Source: Phytophthora quininea
Taxonomy: Eukaryota > Oomycota > Peronosporomycetes > Peronosporales > Peronosporaceae
Assembly (NCBI GenBank): GCA_011947345.1
Contig: JAAVTG010000246.1
Location: 62,001 to 126,000, forward strand
Reading direction: 5' to 3'
DNA: 64,000 nt
This document shows positions 27,423 through 38,935 of the stretch, piece by piece. The position numbers and the translations under genes were made by a program. The notes under the pieces were generated by a model. That model had not been told where the DNA came from. It ran no database searches and saw only the letters and a program-made list of their open reading frames with translations. Numbering within the stretch: the stretch's first letter is position 1; every line of letters starts with the position of its first letter.

Positions 27423-30079
27423 ATGGCTTCTGCGCGCGTGACCGTCAGCCCCGGCCGCCTGTCGGTGGCCGACCTCTGCTCCGTGGCGGCGCTGGGCTCC
27501 GTCGTGGCGCTGGACACGACCGTTGAGGCGTCCTCCGCTGCGGCCGCTGGCGTGTCCCTGCTGCTGGGCTCGTCCTCCACCACGCTCTCGCCTCCCGAGC
27601 GCCGCGCCGTGCTGCTGCTGGTGCTCCACCGTCTCCTGCGCCTCCACTCGCTCGAGAACGCGCAGTACCTGGCGGATATTCTCAACCAGAAGGGCACTCC
27701 CATCGACCAGGTGGACACGCTGGAGCTGCCGACTTCGCTGTCGCCTGCCGAACAGCAGACGCTGCAGAGCGCGCCGCTGGTGCTTCTCGCTCAGGCTGCG
27801 CTTGCTGTGGGCGGTGCTCGGGCACTGCTGTCGATATCAGACGCCGTGGCCGCCGTCACGTGCGAGACGCTGCGCGCCGACGCCACCGCCTTCGAGGCAG
27901 AATTCGTGGACGCCACTCGCCCGCACCGCGGCATCGTCACGTCGGCGCAGAACTTGCGGTTGATGCTGGACGGATCCAAGTTCGTTAACAGTCTGAAGGA
28001 AGGGGCCACGGAGGCGACGGCGGTGCGCTGCATCCCGCAGTACCACGGCCCCACGCGCGACGCCGTGCTAGTGGCTTACAAGACGGTGGAGGCTGAGCTC
28101 AACGGCGCTTTGGGGGACAGTGCTATTGCCAAGCGCGCGGGCGCAGGGATCCACCCGCAGGCGTTAAAGACGGCGCTGTCGGCCACCACTGAGGCCGTGC
28201 ACGTGCTGCTGCAGGGAAGTGTCGACCGTCTGCAGGTGCTTGACAGCACTGCTGCCGACGCCCCCAACGCCACGACAGTGGTGGAGCTGGTGGAGGCCAC
28301 TGCGGCTGCTCTCGCCCGCGAGTTGGCGCCGTCGTTCAAGTTTTTGAGGAGGAAGAGGCACAGCTAAAGCTTCGCCAAGCCGAGAAGAACGCCAAGGCAC
28401 AGGAGGCGGCTGCCAAAGCTGCTGCTGCCGCTGCCAAGGAGGACGAGAAGCTGGCCGCTATGCCGGAGGCACAACGCAACAAGATCCTGGAGAAGCGTCG
28501 CAAGAAACTGGAGAAGCAGAGGGAGAAGGAGAGCGCCAAGAAGAGCTCGAAGGATGAATTGAAGATTGGCCTGGGCAGCCTTGCACTGCGCCAGCACCTG
28601 CTGGCACTAGGCGATGCGTGGCAAACCAGTGTGCAGAGCTCGGCATTTGACCTGCGCGCTTCTGGCCTTTCGCAGTTCATGGATGACCTGTTCGTGCGAC
28701 TGGGCAGCGGTGGTGCTCGCCGTAAACCCAAGATTGCCAAGGGCTCGCAGGACTTCCTGCCGCAGCAGATGGCTTTGCGTGAAAAGATCTTCAACAAGAT
28801 CCGCATGGTTTTCAAGCGCCACGCTGGTGTCGAGATTGAGACGCCTGTCTTCGAGCTGAAGGAGACGCTGACCGGAAAATACGGCGAGGACAGCAAGCTG
28901 ATCTATGACCTGGCGGACCAGGGTGGCGAGCTGCTTGCTCTTCGTTATGACCTGACCGTGCCTTTCGCGCGTTTCATGGCTCTCCACAGCCCAGGCAACA
29001 TTAAGCGCTACCACATTGCGCGTGTGTACCGTCGTGACAACCCACAAATGGCCCGCGGTCGCTTCCGCGAGTTCTACCAGTGCGATTTCGACGTCGCCGG
29101 CACGTACGCGCCTATGCTTCCTGATGCCGAGGTGCTGTCCATCGGTATTGAAGTGCTGCTGCAGTTCCCCGAGCTTGGTCCTGTGAAAGTGAAATTAAGC
29201 CACCGCCTTCTACTGGATGCCATCCTTGCTATCTGCGGTGTCCCCGCTGACAAGTTCCGCACGACGTGCAGTGCCATTGACAAGCTGGACAAGGAGCCGT
29301 GGGCTAATGTGCGCCGCGAGATGGTCGAGGAGAAGGGCATCCCCGAGGAGGTGGCTGACCGCATCGAGCCGTTCGTGTGCAAGGTGGGCTCGCCGCGCGA
29401 CCTGCATGCTCAGCTTCTAAAGGAGGGCATCTTTGGCGACAATGTTAATGCGCGTCGCGCGATGGACGACCTGGCGCTGCTTTTTGACTACCTTGAGGCC
29501 ATGGGCGTGCTGGACTACATTTCGTTCGACTTGAGTCTTGCGCGTGGACTCGATTACTACATGGGCCTCATTTACGAATTTGTGCTGACCAGCCCAGAGC
29601 ACCATGTGGGCTCTATCGCCGCTGGCGGCCGCTACGACAATCTTGTTGGCATGTTTTCTGCCACCGACCAGCAGATCCCCTGCGTCGGAGTCAGTCTTGG
29701 TATCGAGCGCATCTTTGGCATTCTTCAGGCTCATGCTGAGAAGCAGGCGGCTAATGCTGCTCCGCCGTCCCAGGTCCTGGTGGCTTCTACTGGCAGCGCG
29801 TTGCTGCTGCCACGTTTAGAGCTGTGTAAGCTGCTGTGGGAGGCCAACATCTCGGCCGAGGTCATGCAGACCGAGAACCCCAAGTTCACCAAGCAGCTGC
29901 ACTACGCTCTGGAGCGCGGCACGCCGTACATGGTCGTTATTGGCGAGGACGAGCTGGCAAAGGGCGTCGTCAAGGTGAAGGATATGGCATCCAAGGACGA
30001 GGTGACTGTGCCGCGCTCTGAGGTGGTGGCCGAGCTGCTGCGCCGCGGTTGCCCCACCACCAGCACGCTCAGCATCTAA
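27423..30079 (+). CDS. HARS: histidyl-tRNA synthetase with PAL/HAL-like N-terminal region
   Basis: Two ORFs (27423-28367 and 28460-30079) form one protein of about 885 residues. The second frame is open upstream (VFEEEEAQLKLRQAEK), so a one-base shift near 28330 separates them. The C-terminal 500 residues are class II HisRS: motif 1 region GSQDFLPQQM, motif 2 with FREFYQCDFDVAG, histidine motifs LARGLDYYMG and the anticodon-binding domain. It charges tRNA-His. The N-terminal 300 residues contain RPHRGIVTSAQNLRLMLDGS and AVRCIPQYHGPTRDAV, which resemble aromatic or histidine ammonia-lyases but lack the Ala-Ser-Gly cofactor triad. A Lys/Ala/Glu helix links both parts. Confidence 0.92.
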
Positions 30080-30794
30080 GTTCGGGACTTCCGATCAATA
30101 GAATGGTTGCATTTACCGTTTATTGCCATGGTTGACACCGCTCCAGCTATTGACCTGCGGCGTTCGAGTACGATTTGACCGCCTGTAGTTAAAAGCGCCG
30201 TTGCGCGGACATGTCGGCAGGAGACACCGCAAGTAGGCCCAGCCATTGGATTCTCGACAGGAACGACACAGCTTTTGGTGTGGGCGGAGAAACGCCGATA
30301 GCGCATTGGGCATCCCAACGGTGTTGTTTGATCTAGCGCACCAGCCGGCCAAATCGCGCACGTGTCGGCGGTGACAGCAGAGCGCGAGCTTGGCCCGCCG
30401 TCGACAGGAAGTGGTCCCGCAAAATGCCATGGAGCGAGTTACTAACGTCACGCGCGAACAACACCTTGCAGTCGCAGGATGAGCTGTCAACCAGCGTGCA
30501 AATCCCTCCGTTTCTGCTGCGTCGGCATTTGTCGCCGAAAGCAGGTGTCGGCATCGTGGTCATCCTTTACGTGTGCGAGTCGAACAGCGGAGTCCCAGCC
30601 TCGATGGAATGCAAACGGCTGGACGACCGATATGATGTGATCCAGCACAGCCGGATTTGATAAACATGCTGTCGCGACGGTCAAGGAGCAAGTCGATGCA
30701 GCCGCAGCGGTTCTCGTGCCGCTCCAGGTTTGGCCAGCTCACTCTGCAATTTGCTCTGCCTCATTCAAGTACCTGCCACTCCCAAGTCTCAACC
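30080..30794. other. intergenic region with GH12 promoter
   Basis: No supported gene in 700 bp. CTCTGCCTCATTCAAGT (30753-30769) upstream of the GH12 start resembles an oomycete initiator. Confidence 0.35.
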
Positions 30795-31514
30795 ATGAAG
30801 AACCTGCTCGCTGGCGTCGTTGCTGCTGCTACCATTGCGCTCGCTTCCGCCGGAGACTACTGCGGGCAATGGGACTACGCTAAGGGCACCAAGTACATTG
30901 TCTACAACAATTTGTGGAACAAGGCCAAGGCCACCTCCGGCAGTCAATGCACGGGCGTCGACAAGCTCAGCAGCTCCTCGGTCTCCTGGCACACGTCGTA
31001 CAGCTGGGCAGGAGCGTCCACTGAGGTCAAGTCGTACTCGAACGCCGCCCTGATCTTCACCCCGAAGCAGATCAAAAGCATCTCGTCAATCCCGTCCAAG
31101 ATGGCGTACTCGTACTCGTACTCTGACACGCTCGTCGCCGATGTTTCCTACGACCTGTTCACCAGCTCCAGTTCCAGCGGCAGCAACGAGTACGAGATCA
31201 TGATCTGGCTGGCTGCCTACGGTGGGGCTGGTCCTATCTCCAGCACTGGCAAGGCCATCGCCACCGCCACGATCGGCAGCAATCAGTTCAAGCTATACAA
31301 GGGGCCGAACGGCAGCACGACGGTCTTCTCGTTCGTGGCCACCAAGACGATCACCAACTTCTCCGCAGACCTTCTCAAATTCCTGAGCTACTTGGTGAAG
31401 AACCAGGGTCTGCCTTCGAGCCAGTACCTGATCACCCTGGAGGCTGGCACAGAGCCGTTCACGGGCTCGAACGCCAAGATGAAAGTGTCGTCGTTCTCCG
31501 CCACCGTCAACTAG
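30795..31514 (+). CDS. secreted GH12 xyloglucan-specific endoglucanase, XEG1-like
   Basis: 239 residues, intact and intronless. [19 protein letters not shown] is a clear signal peptide, with mature protein from [12 protein letters not shown]. The nucleophile Glu lies in [13 protein letters not shown] and the acid/base Glu in [11 protein letters not shown]. Two Cys (after GDY and in SQCTGVD) can form the conserved disulfide. The enzyme hydrolyses xyloglucan in the plant wall outside the hypha. In Phytophthora this family is also sensed by plants as a pattern. The start is the ATG at the signal peptide; the longer upstream frame has no support. Paralogue at 15003 has a broken start. Confidence 0.95.
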   Translation: MKNLLAGVVAAATIALASAGDYCGQWDYAKGTKYIVYNNLWNKAKATSGSQCTGVDKLSSSSVSWHTSYSWAGASTEVKSYSNAALIFTPKQIKSISSIPSKMAYSYSYSDTLVADVSYDLFTSSSSSGSNEYEIMIWLAAYGGAGPISSTGKAIATATIGSNQFKLYKGPNGSTTVFSFVATKTITNFSADLLKFLSYLVKNQGLPSSQYLITLEAGTEPFTGSNAKMKVSSFSATVN

Positions 31515-31608
31515 AGCGTCAAGTAGCTAATCTTTGCGTGGGATAAAGTTTTTCGTCATTTGTTTTGCCTAGCAGTTTTCGCTTGCAACCGCCACTATAA
31601 CGTTGACC

Positions 31609-33044
31609 ATGCAGAGCAAAAGCCGCTCGAGCGTGCAGAGGTCTTGGACTCCGTCATATGCACCCGTCTCCACCCTGAAGCAGGCTCGAGTCCGCTCTGG
31701 CGTCTCGGCAAATGCTGGCAATATCCCCAACAAGCTGTGCGGTAGCATCGAAAACCCTTCCAAGGAGAGCGGTGCCGAAACTTTTGCATCGTACAGCGAT
31801 CAATTGATGGCCGCGTTCAAGCGGAAGACGCAGGAGCTGTGTGACGAGACTCGGAACCAGTACGAGCAGAGACTCGAGCGCCAGGAGGTTCAACACGAGC
31901 GCCAGTTGCAGACTCTGCAACGCCAACTTCGTGACGTGATCGGCTCCAGTGTGTCGCTGACCGAGCACGAGCAGATCATCGCCGCAGCAACAGCCGACCA
32001 GCGACGCCACCTCGAAAATACCCGCAACCACCACGCTTCTGAAATGCGAGAGTTCGAGCAGCGATGCGCGCAGTCATGGCAAGCCAAACGAACAGCGCTG
32101 GACGAGCAGCACGAGCACGCGAAGGCTGCGCTGATGCAACGCATCAAGCAGCTTGAAATGCTGCAGAGTGAGAGATCAACGGAAGTCAAGGAACGGCAGC
32201 TGTCAGAATTGCGATGGAGTGAAAAAGTGGAGGAGACTCGAAGGGCGAAAGCAGCCGTTGACAAAAGCCTCCAAGACGCGGAGAAGAAACTGCAGGACGC
32301 GTGCCATCTCATTGTATCACTCAAGACGCGCCTGCAGCAGCGGACAAAATTGGCGCGGGAATTAGAGAGTTACCGTGATACGACTCGCGACGATGTGATG
32401 AAGTGCAAGCTCGCGTACGCCGAGATGAAGGGCAACATGGAAACTCGAATGGCAGGTTTGGAGAAAGAGCTGGCCCATTTGCAGCGCGCTTTAAACGATC
32501 AGAAGGCTAACAGCGCTGCGTTCCAGGTAGGCACTACTGCAACGTGGGCAAGCTAAAGCGCTTAGCCCCGTTATTCGATCTCATAAGCTACTTTGTGGTG
32601 GTGGAGCAGGACGACATTGCAGGTCTGCGCAGGCGACTAAGACGACAGCAATGCGTTGCGGCAGAACTCTGTGCAAAAGAGGCGTTGCGAACCGAGCACC
32701 ACACGGCCGAGAAGGAGCAGCTTCAAAAGGATATACATCGCCTACAGCAAAGCTTGGTGAACGAACAACAAGCATCAAAAGACGCTGCTTCTCAAGCGAA
32801 CGAGCGGCAACTTCGATTTCAAGAGCTACAGCTTCAACACCAGGACCTTCAAACACGCTCGGAGCTTCAGAGCGCGGCGGAGTCGATGTTGAAAAAGCAG
32901 CAGCAGCACTTACAGCACAAAGTGTCCCAGTACAAACTGCTGGTCGAAAAGCTGACCGCAGAGAACAAGAAAATCGGCGACGAGGTTCGCACCCGAGATG
33001 CCTCCACCGAGGCGTGGGCGAAGAAGCTGTTTGGCCGAAGCTGA
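31609..33044 (+). CDS. coiled-coil protein
   Basis: Two exons, 31609-32526 and 32610-33044, joined in phase across an 83-bp intron (CAG/GTAGGC...GAGCAG), give 450 residues. After a Ser-rich N-terminus of about 65 residues the protein is almost wholly coiled coil (DEQHEHAKAALMQRIKQLEML, KKQQQHLQHKVSQYKLL). No other domain is visible. Centrosomal, flagellar or cytoskeletal roles are common for such proteins, but nothing here decides it. GC is lower than in the synthetase gene. Confidence 0.75.
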
Positions 33045-33228
33045 AAGCTCTTTGTGGAGATCCGATACAAACCAAGATCTTTTCCTTTTGAAGTATCTAC
33101 GCGCTATTGTTTTGTCGGGGTCAGAGTACTCCGTTCGTGATCACGACCTTGGCAAGGTCTTTCATGTTGCCACATCTGTTTACTTTAAGATCGAGGCACA
33201 GCGAGATTACTCAAGAAATGACTGGTAG
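33045..33228. other. 3' region of the coiled-coil gene
   Basis: No supported coding sequence. An AATAAA lies on the plus strand at about 33270. Confidence 0.3.
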
Positions 33229-33434
33229 CTAGAGAGCGGCTACAGGAATGTCAAGAACTCTAAGCAACAATAAAGCACTTTTCAATTTTCTCTCAAGGAA
33301 CCAAAGCTTCCTTGTTACATTAACTGCCCAGCTCTCGGCGAAAGGTGTGGTGTTGGCTTGATCAAAAGCCAGTTTCCACCACGCGTTGGTGGCATCATAG
33401 AACGAGATGTGACATCCGATTGGTATCCAGCTTG
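33229..33434 (-). pseudogene. possible gene fragment cut off at the second retroelement
   Basis: The minus-strand frame from about 33434 reads SWIPIGCHISFYDATN to LRVLDIPVAAL with protein-like composition and a stop at 33229. Upstream it meets the truncated start of the gypsy relic. The family is not recognised. It may be the last exon of a gene interrupted by the insertion. Confidence 0.25.
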
Positions 33435-33499
33435 ATATCACGGTCAGCAGCCGCATCCTGCTGGCTGCTAGTAGCAGTAGTGAGCAAGGAGAAGAAAGA

Positions 33500-34249
33500 G
33501 AGGTCGAAGGAGAGGAAGTCAACTGGACGGGCGCCTATGCCGTCGCGGACGCCAAGCGCATCTGCACCACGCAACGGCTGCCTGAGCTGCAAGGGCCCTC
33601 ACTGGGTCAAGAATTGTCCCAATCTCACGGAGGCGCGGCGCAAGGAGATGCTGGACCGCCTACAAGAGAAGAAGAACAAGCCTTCTGGCGGAGGAGGCTC
33701 TCGCGCGCTGCATCTTGGTCTAGACGCTGGGGATGAAGAAAGCACGCAGGTGCTGCTGAACGGCCTGACTACAGCGCACTCATCGCCGACAGTGGATCTG
33801 ACTGGACAATTGTCCCATCGGCTGTGCTGCAGGAGCTCCAGGCGCTGCAGCCGGAGCTGCAGGTCAAGTACTTGCCCACTACAGTGGTGACGAACCTGGC
33901 AGATGGCACGAAAGTGGACTGCACGACGAGTGCACTGCTGAACCTACAACTAGTGACGAGCGCTGGTGTTGTGAATGTGTCAGGGGTGGAGTGTTTGGTG
34001 ATGCCGACAAGCCGAGAGGAATTTTTGCTCGGCAACACAACTCTGCAGTCACTTGGTATTAATATGAACCAGCAGCTGGCACGTCTGGCTCAGATACCGA
34101 CTATCATAGAGGAGGTCGACGAGTTTCCAGCCATTGAATATGGCGATGTGGACCACACTGCAATTGACGGTGCTCTGGATGAGATGGTGCTGGGCGCAAT
34201 AAAGGAAGGTTTTGACGACGCAGAAATGAAGAACCCCGCGAGTTGCTGA
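33500..34249 (+). pseudogene. gypsy gag end (CCHC zinc knuckle) and aspartic protease
   Basis: NGCLSCKGPHWVKNCPN is a CCHC knuckle as in nucleocapsid proteins. After a frame change near 33770 the protease follows with IADSGSDWTIVPS (DSG in place of DTG) and the second motif EEFLLGNTTLQSLGI. The frame 33824-34249 ends in NPASC, one frame away from the reverse transcriptase. Confidence 0.75.
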
Positions 34250-35115
34250 AGACGTTCCGGGACACGTGGCGTGACAAGCTGGGACCGGATCCGCCAGCGA
34301 ATGTGGCTCCGTTGAAGATCACGCTACGGGAGGATGCAGTGCCATACCGTCGCCAGGCTCGCAAGTACTCGCCAGTTCAACGTCGCTTCCTGCAGGCCTA
34401 CACTCAAGAGCTGGTAAATTTCGGGTTTGTTCGGCGCAATGACAAGTCAAAATGGGCGTGTGCTGCAGTGCCTGTGCGCAAGGTGGGCAGTGCGGACAGT
34501 TTTCGCATCACCAATGACTATAGACCGGTGAACAAGCTAACAGTCCCGATCGCTGGCGTCATGCCCAACCTCGATGTGGCTCTAGATCAGGTCTCAGGCT
34601 CCTACGGGTTTGCCAAGTTCGACCTCATGAAAGGATTCTGGCAAATGCCACTTCATCCAGACTCACAAGAACTCATGTCTTTCATGACAGAAGACTCGGT
34701 TTTTACACCGCTCCGTGTTCCTCAGGGCGCCATGGATTCGTCGGTCCATTTCTAGAACCAGCTCCAAGGTGTCTTCCGTGAGTTGCTAGGGAGACACTGC
34801 TTCATCTGGATAGACGACATCATCGTCTACACGGCATCGGCCATGGAGTTCATTGCGGCTCTGCGCCGTTTCTTCGAGCTGATGCAAGAACATGGTCTCA
34901 AGCTGAACGTGAACAAGAGTGTCATTTTCTGCAAGGAGGTGGCGTGGTGCGGGCGCTTGGTGTCCGGGCATGCTGTGCGTCACGACCCGGCCAGGCTGCA
35001 GGCTCTGTCGGGTCTCCGCCGCCACCAACAATTGCTGCACTACAGCGGTTTGTGTGCTCGACGAAGTGGCTTCGGTCATCACTACCAGACTAGGCCAGAA
35101 CTGCTGCCCCGCTGA
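34243..35115 (+). pseudogene. gypsy reverse transcriptase with internal stop
   Basis: The fingers and palm are readable: DSFRITNDYRPVNKLT, FAKFDLMKGFWQMPLH, then a TAG stop at 34753-34755 inside the PQGAMDSSVHF-NQLQG region. The YxDD box is IWIDDI, at about 34807-34824. The frame is otherwise kept to 35030 and then decays. Confidence 0.85.
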
Positions 35116-35123
35116 CTACAAAG

Positions 35124-35767
35124 TTGAATGAACATCTGACTGCAGTGGGCCGGCCCAATCGCAACGCACTCCAGGCCGGCATTGACTGGACCGATCGCGA
35201 GCGCGCTGCCTTCAAAGAGGTCTGCCGGCTGATGGCCTCATCGGCCCCGCAGCACTTTCCCTCTGACGATTCGGACATCGTGGTTCTGACGGATGCTTCT
35301 CATGGAGGGTGGGGATTGATTGTTTCCCAGGTGAAACACTGGAATGAGAAGCGACCCGTGCACGAGCAAGACCACGAACTCCTCATATGCAAGGGCGGCC
35401 TCTTCAAGGGGTCATCGTTGAACTGGTCAATCGTCGAAAAAGATGCATACCTCTTTTCAAGGCCTGCACCGACCTCGAGTACCTCCTACAACGTAAGAAG
35501 GGTTTCCGCATGTACACGGACCATGCCAACCTGATGTACATCTTCAACCCAGTAATGGAGGTCAAGCGCCACGTTAGAGACAAGCTTCAGCGGTGGGCCA
35601 TGCGCTTGTGTGGGCTCAGGTACACTATTGAACACATTGATGGAACTCACAATGTCTGGGCTGACATGGTCAGCGGTGGGGTCAATCGGGCAAGCAGCAA
35701 CAAGAAACAAGGTGTCTTGCTGTTCGCACCCGCAGTGCACCAGCTGTGTCGGTGCTGCGGCCGATAG
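35124..35767 (+). pseudogene. gypsy RNase H, two frames
   Basis: DIVVLTDASHGGWGL carries the first Asp. In the second frame MYTDHANLMYIFNP and HNVWADMVS show the remaining motifs. A one-base shift near 35420-35470 separates the frames. Confidence 0.8.
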
Positions 35768-37224
35768 CAGACCCCAGTTTTGAGTGGCCTCGACTTTCTG
35801 ACATCAAGAGATGCCAACGTCAACATGCTGAGGCGCTACGCGGAATGCAGTACGAGCTGCAAGACGACATCGTCATGGTGGATGGAAAGACCTGGATACC
35901 CAATGGAGCTCGGGAGCTGCTCACACGCCTCATGGTCATTGCTCACTGTGGAAGCCATGGACACAGGAGCGAGGATCCCATGACAACGCTGCTCCGTCAA
36001 CGCTTTGACATTGATCGCGTGTCGTCCAAGGTACAGCGGTTCCTGCAAGCTTGCCTGCCCTGCAAACATATCAAGGGCGGCAGGCTGGTGCAAAGACCAT
36101 GGGGACCCTCTTTCACTGCTGAGCGACGCAATGAAGGGACCCACTGGGACTACCTTAGTCTTGGTGAGAGTTTCGGCGAGAACATGTATGTCCTGGTCGT
36201 CAAAGACGCTCTCAGACACTATTGTGAGATGTTTCCCAGCGCATCAACCTCAGCGTTCGACGCAGCCGAAGGCTTGATGGCGTGGTACATGCGGTATGGC
36301 AAGCCAGAAGTCCTGGTGTCGGACCAAGGCTCTCATTTTCGCAATGAGGTGATCGAGTTGCTGTGTGCAAGATTAAAGATGCAACAGTCGTTTACGCCTG
36401 TGTACTCGCCCTGGATAAACGGGACCATTGAGAGGGTGAACAAGGATGTGCTTCAGGTGCTACGAGCACTCCTGATCGAGTACAAGTTGGATGCGAAGGA
36501 GTGGCCCTACCTACTTCCCGTGGTCCAAGCGAACATCAACCACACTCCAGTGGAGTCTCTCGGAAATCGGTCGCCAATAGAGCTTTTCCTTGGACTACCG
36601 GCACCGTCCGTACTAGACTCCATCGTGGCCAAGGTGGATGGAAAGACGGCGATACTATCAAGGAGTGTCGGTGGCAACACTGCATCCTACATCGAGAAAC
36701 TGCGGCGTGCGCTGATGGAGATGCATAAGGATGTCACGGACAGGAAGGAGCGCAAAAGGCTTCAGGCGATGGTGAAGTCACGAGGCGCGGCGTGCAACTT
36801 CGATACCGGCGACTACGTTCTCTGGTCGAGGGTCGACAAGCGAATCAGCACGCACAAGCTTCTCGCCGGATGGGTCGGGCCCTTCAAGGTTGTGCAGCTT
36901 CTTCCCAACTCGCTCGTGATCAAGCACCTCATTACTGGCGCTGAGTATGAGGTGCATGGCACAAGGCTGAAGTTCTACAGCGATGCCAGCCTGAACATCA
37001 CGGAAGAGATCACGGAGCTGATCGCGAACCAAGATATGCTGCTTGAGTGCGCCAGCTCGTTGACCACCGTTTCAACAACGTGTTGCGTCGCTGGGAGTTT
37101 ATGGTATCATGGGCTGGGCTACCTCCATCGAAGACTCATGGGAGTCAGCTGCGGATATGCAAAAGGACGTGCCTGCGAAGGTGAGCGACTACATGGAGCG
37201 TGTGCAGGACGAGGAGCTGAGTGA
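35746..37224 (+). CDS. gypsy integrase, C-terminal chromodomain shifted out of frame
   Basis: 492 codons are open. The zinc module keeps CLPCKHIKGG. The core motifs are WDYLSLGESF (first Asp), VLVSDQGSHF and WINGTIERVNKD (Glu). A GPF/Y-like region follows (WVGPFKVVQLLPNSLVIKH). After about 37060 the natural continuation is in other frames (WEFMVSWAGL, then EDSWESAADMQKDV), which read as a chromodomain. Two indels are needed to join them. Confidence 0.85.
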   Translation: MSVLRPIADPSFEWPRLSDIKRCQRQHAEALRGMQYELQDDIVMVDGKTWIPNGARELLTRLMVIAHCGSHGHRSEDPMTTLLRQRFDIDRVSSKVQRFLQACLPCKHIKGGRLVQRPWGPSFTAERRNEGTHWDYLSLGESFGENMYVLVVKDALRHYCEMFPSASTSAFDAAEGLMAWYMRYGKPEVLVSDQGSHFRNEVIELLCARLKMQQSFTPVYSPWINGTIERVNKDVLQVLRALLIEYKLDAKEWPYLLPVVQANINHTPVESLGNRSPIELFLGLPAPSVLDSIVAKVDGKTAILSRSVGGNTASYIEKLRRALMEMHKDVTDRKERKRLQAMVKSRGAACNFDTGDYVLWSRVDKRISTHKLLAGWVGPFKVVQLLPNSLVIKHLITGAEYEVHGTRLKFYSDASLNITEEITELIANQDMLLECASSLTTVSTTCCVAGSLWYHGLGYLHRRLMGVSCGYAKGRACEGERLHGACAGRGAE

Positions 37225-37540
37225 GGCGCTGGGGGCTTCGACCGATGCGAGCTGATGGGGGCGGTGTTGACCAGGTTGGTCGGTCAGCTCGGTCGTGTCG
37301 ATTACGATGGACTCGGTTTACGCGGCGAGGAAGAAGATGCGGGCTGATTATGAAGAACCCAGGATTACGAGCACCACGATGGTTGGTCAGGAAGCGCCCG
37401 AGGCGTGAGAGCTCAGATGCTGCTAGTAGTGCTACTGTGGCACCGTTTAGGTCGCAGTATTTGTCTCTCATTAATAAACTCTCGCTCTATACGACAAGTC
37501 ACCCGGATCTGCGCGATATGGCCTCTGCTGGATCTGATTG

Positions 37541-37914
37541 ATCGTTTTGCCGAGGTCCATATCCTGCGAATCTAGCAGTCTCTGCGTCAACAGCAGTAAC
37601 CTCTTTCTGAAGTCGTGCCGACACAAGCTGTCGTTTGGGCGCAATAAACTCCGTGCTCTCCAGCTCGCACATGTTTAGAGTAGAGAGCTAGATTTGTGCG
37701 CTCCAGTTTCGCCCGTTGCTGACCGACTGGGCGCTTATCTTCTTCCTATGTTGCTGCTGTTGATGCACCGTCAGCTATTTCAGGACCGATACGTCCACTG
37801 ACTGCAGCTCAGCGGAACAGTCGTCTGCTGTCCTCTTTCTGATAAAAGTCTTCTTGGCGTTCCCGTCTCGCCAAGCACCCCCACTTTGGTGAGTCCTTCA
37901 AGATGTTCCAGCAT
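37541..37914. other. intergenic, possible short minus-strand exon
   Basis: A minus-strand ATG at about 37675 opens 48 codons (MCELESTEFIAPKRQLVSARL) running into the retroelement border. Otherwise nothing is supported. Confidence 0.25.
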
Positions 37915-38454
37915 TTATAAAACTCGGAATTCATCGTTTTCAGCCCCGTACAGCTCTACTGCTTGATGAATGACGTCCGCTGGAGATCTCCTACCCACAT
38001 CCAACCGTTCTACCTGCTTGAAGCAACCGACAAATCTCGATACAGGTCGCGAAATTGCATGGAAGCGCGACTTCAGCGAGCGGGGATTTCTTGTAGTTGT
38101 CCGAAGAATCTCTCCGGTCTGATTGGCCCCAGTTGCGGCACCACAGCTAGCATTCAGCCACGCCTCACACAACGCCTTATCCTCCCCAGTGCTGCAGTTT
38201 GCTCCTCGTTTCTCAAACATCTTGAGGACTGTTCCGCACCCCGCTGGTGCTATTTTCTGGGCCAACTTTGGCTCCTGATGTGGCCCCGACAGCCTCTGTA
38301 ATGATCTGTACGCGCAAGAGCAGATTAACGCCACATCATCAGTTGAGTTCACGCACAGAGAGCCTGGGTCGCCGACTACATACTTACCGGGTTGCGCTAG
38401 CGCTTCCTCCAACCAACCACAACCAACCAATGCATGCTCCGGACTGCGCGCCAT
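37915..38454 (-). CDS. hypothetical protein, possibly transposon-derived
   Basis: 179 codons. The C-terminal part HAISRPVSRFVGCFKQVERLDVGRRSPADVIHQAVELYGAEN recalls NAM/Myb-like DNA-binding proteins spread by Harbinger-type elements in oomycetes, which carry a 'F-GC-Q-E' and 'A-LY' pattern. The N-terminal part is Cys-rich with no recognised fold. Likely a fragment. Low certainty. Confidence 0.3.
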   Translation of the reverse strand: MARSPEHALVGCGWLEEALAQPGKYVVGDPGSLCVNSTDDVALICSCAYRSLQRLSGPHQEPKLAQKIAPAGCGTVLKMFEKRGANCSTGEDKALCEAWLNASCGAATGANQTGEILRTTTRNPRSLKSRFHAISRPVSRFVGCFKQVERLDVGRRSPADVIHQAVELYGAENDEFRVL

Positions 38455-38935
38455 GATGGCGCCCTTGGGTAGATGGATAGCACAGAATCAAACAGATAAA
38501 CCCGCCAATTCAGTTTCCAATCTACTTTTAAAGCAACAAGGACAACCAAAAGTCTTACTGCCTTAAAGCTGACACTGTTTAGCTCTTAGCCGCCCCGGTG
38601 GCGCCGTGTAATGCTTTCCTGGTGCCAAATCTGGCGTTTTGGGGCGCTAATAGCACCCCGGTTCGGTCATTCTAAGTGCTATTGTGAAGAAGCAGAAGAT
38701 AGCGCAGAAGTCTGCAAACAAAACCAGTGAGCAAATTCAAGAGCATTCTCGAATCTACGTTCTACTTCTGTAAATTTATCCCGTGACGCGTCGTCGTCAA
38801 AACCTGCATTATTTGATATTGGTGTGGCACACATAGCACGTAGCCGGTGGTAGCGAGCCACTTTCAGTTTTCCCGCGGCGTCGGTCCAGCCCCCGTGCGT
38901 ACTTGCGACTCCCTCCCCTCCAGCTCAGAGACAGC
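38455..38935. other. intergenic with Hsp110 promoter
   Basis: No gene supported. AGCCACTTTCAGTTTTCCC (38857-38875), 60-80 bp before the ATG, resembles an oomycete initiator. No heat-shock element was confirmed. Confidence 0.3.

Larger units (their letters stand above)
33440..37540 (+). mobile_element. decayed Ty3/gypsy chromovirus-type retrotransposon
   Basis: A CCHC knuckle, protease, reverse transcriptase, RNase H, integrase and chromodomain appear in order on the plus strand, through several frame changes and a stop in the reverse transcriptase. Most of gag and the 5' LTR are missing. The right border lies about 37250-37540: an AATAAA at 37475 and a short repeat-like tail may be LTR remnants. 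Unrelated in sequence to the element at 1-8947. Confidence 0.8.
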
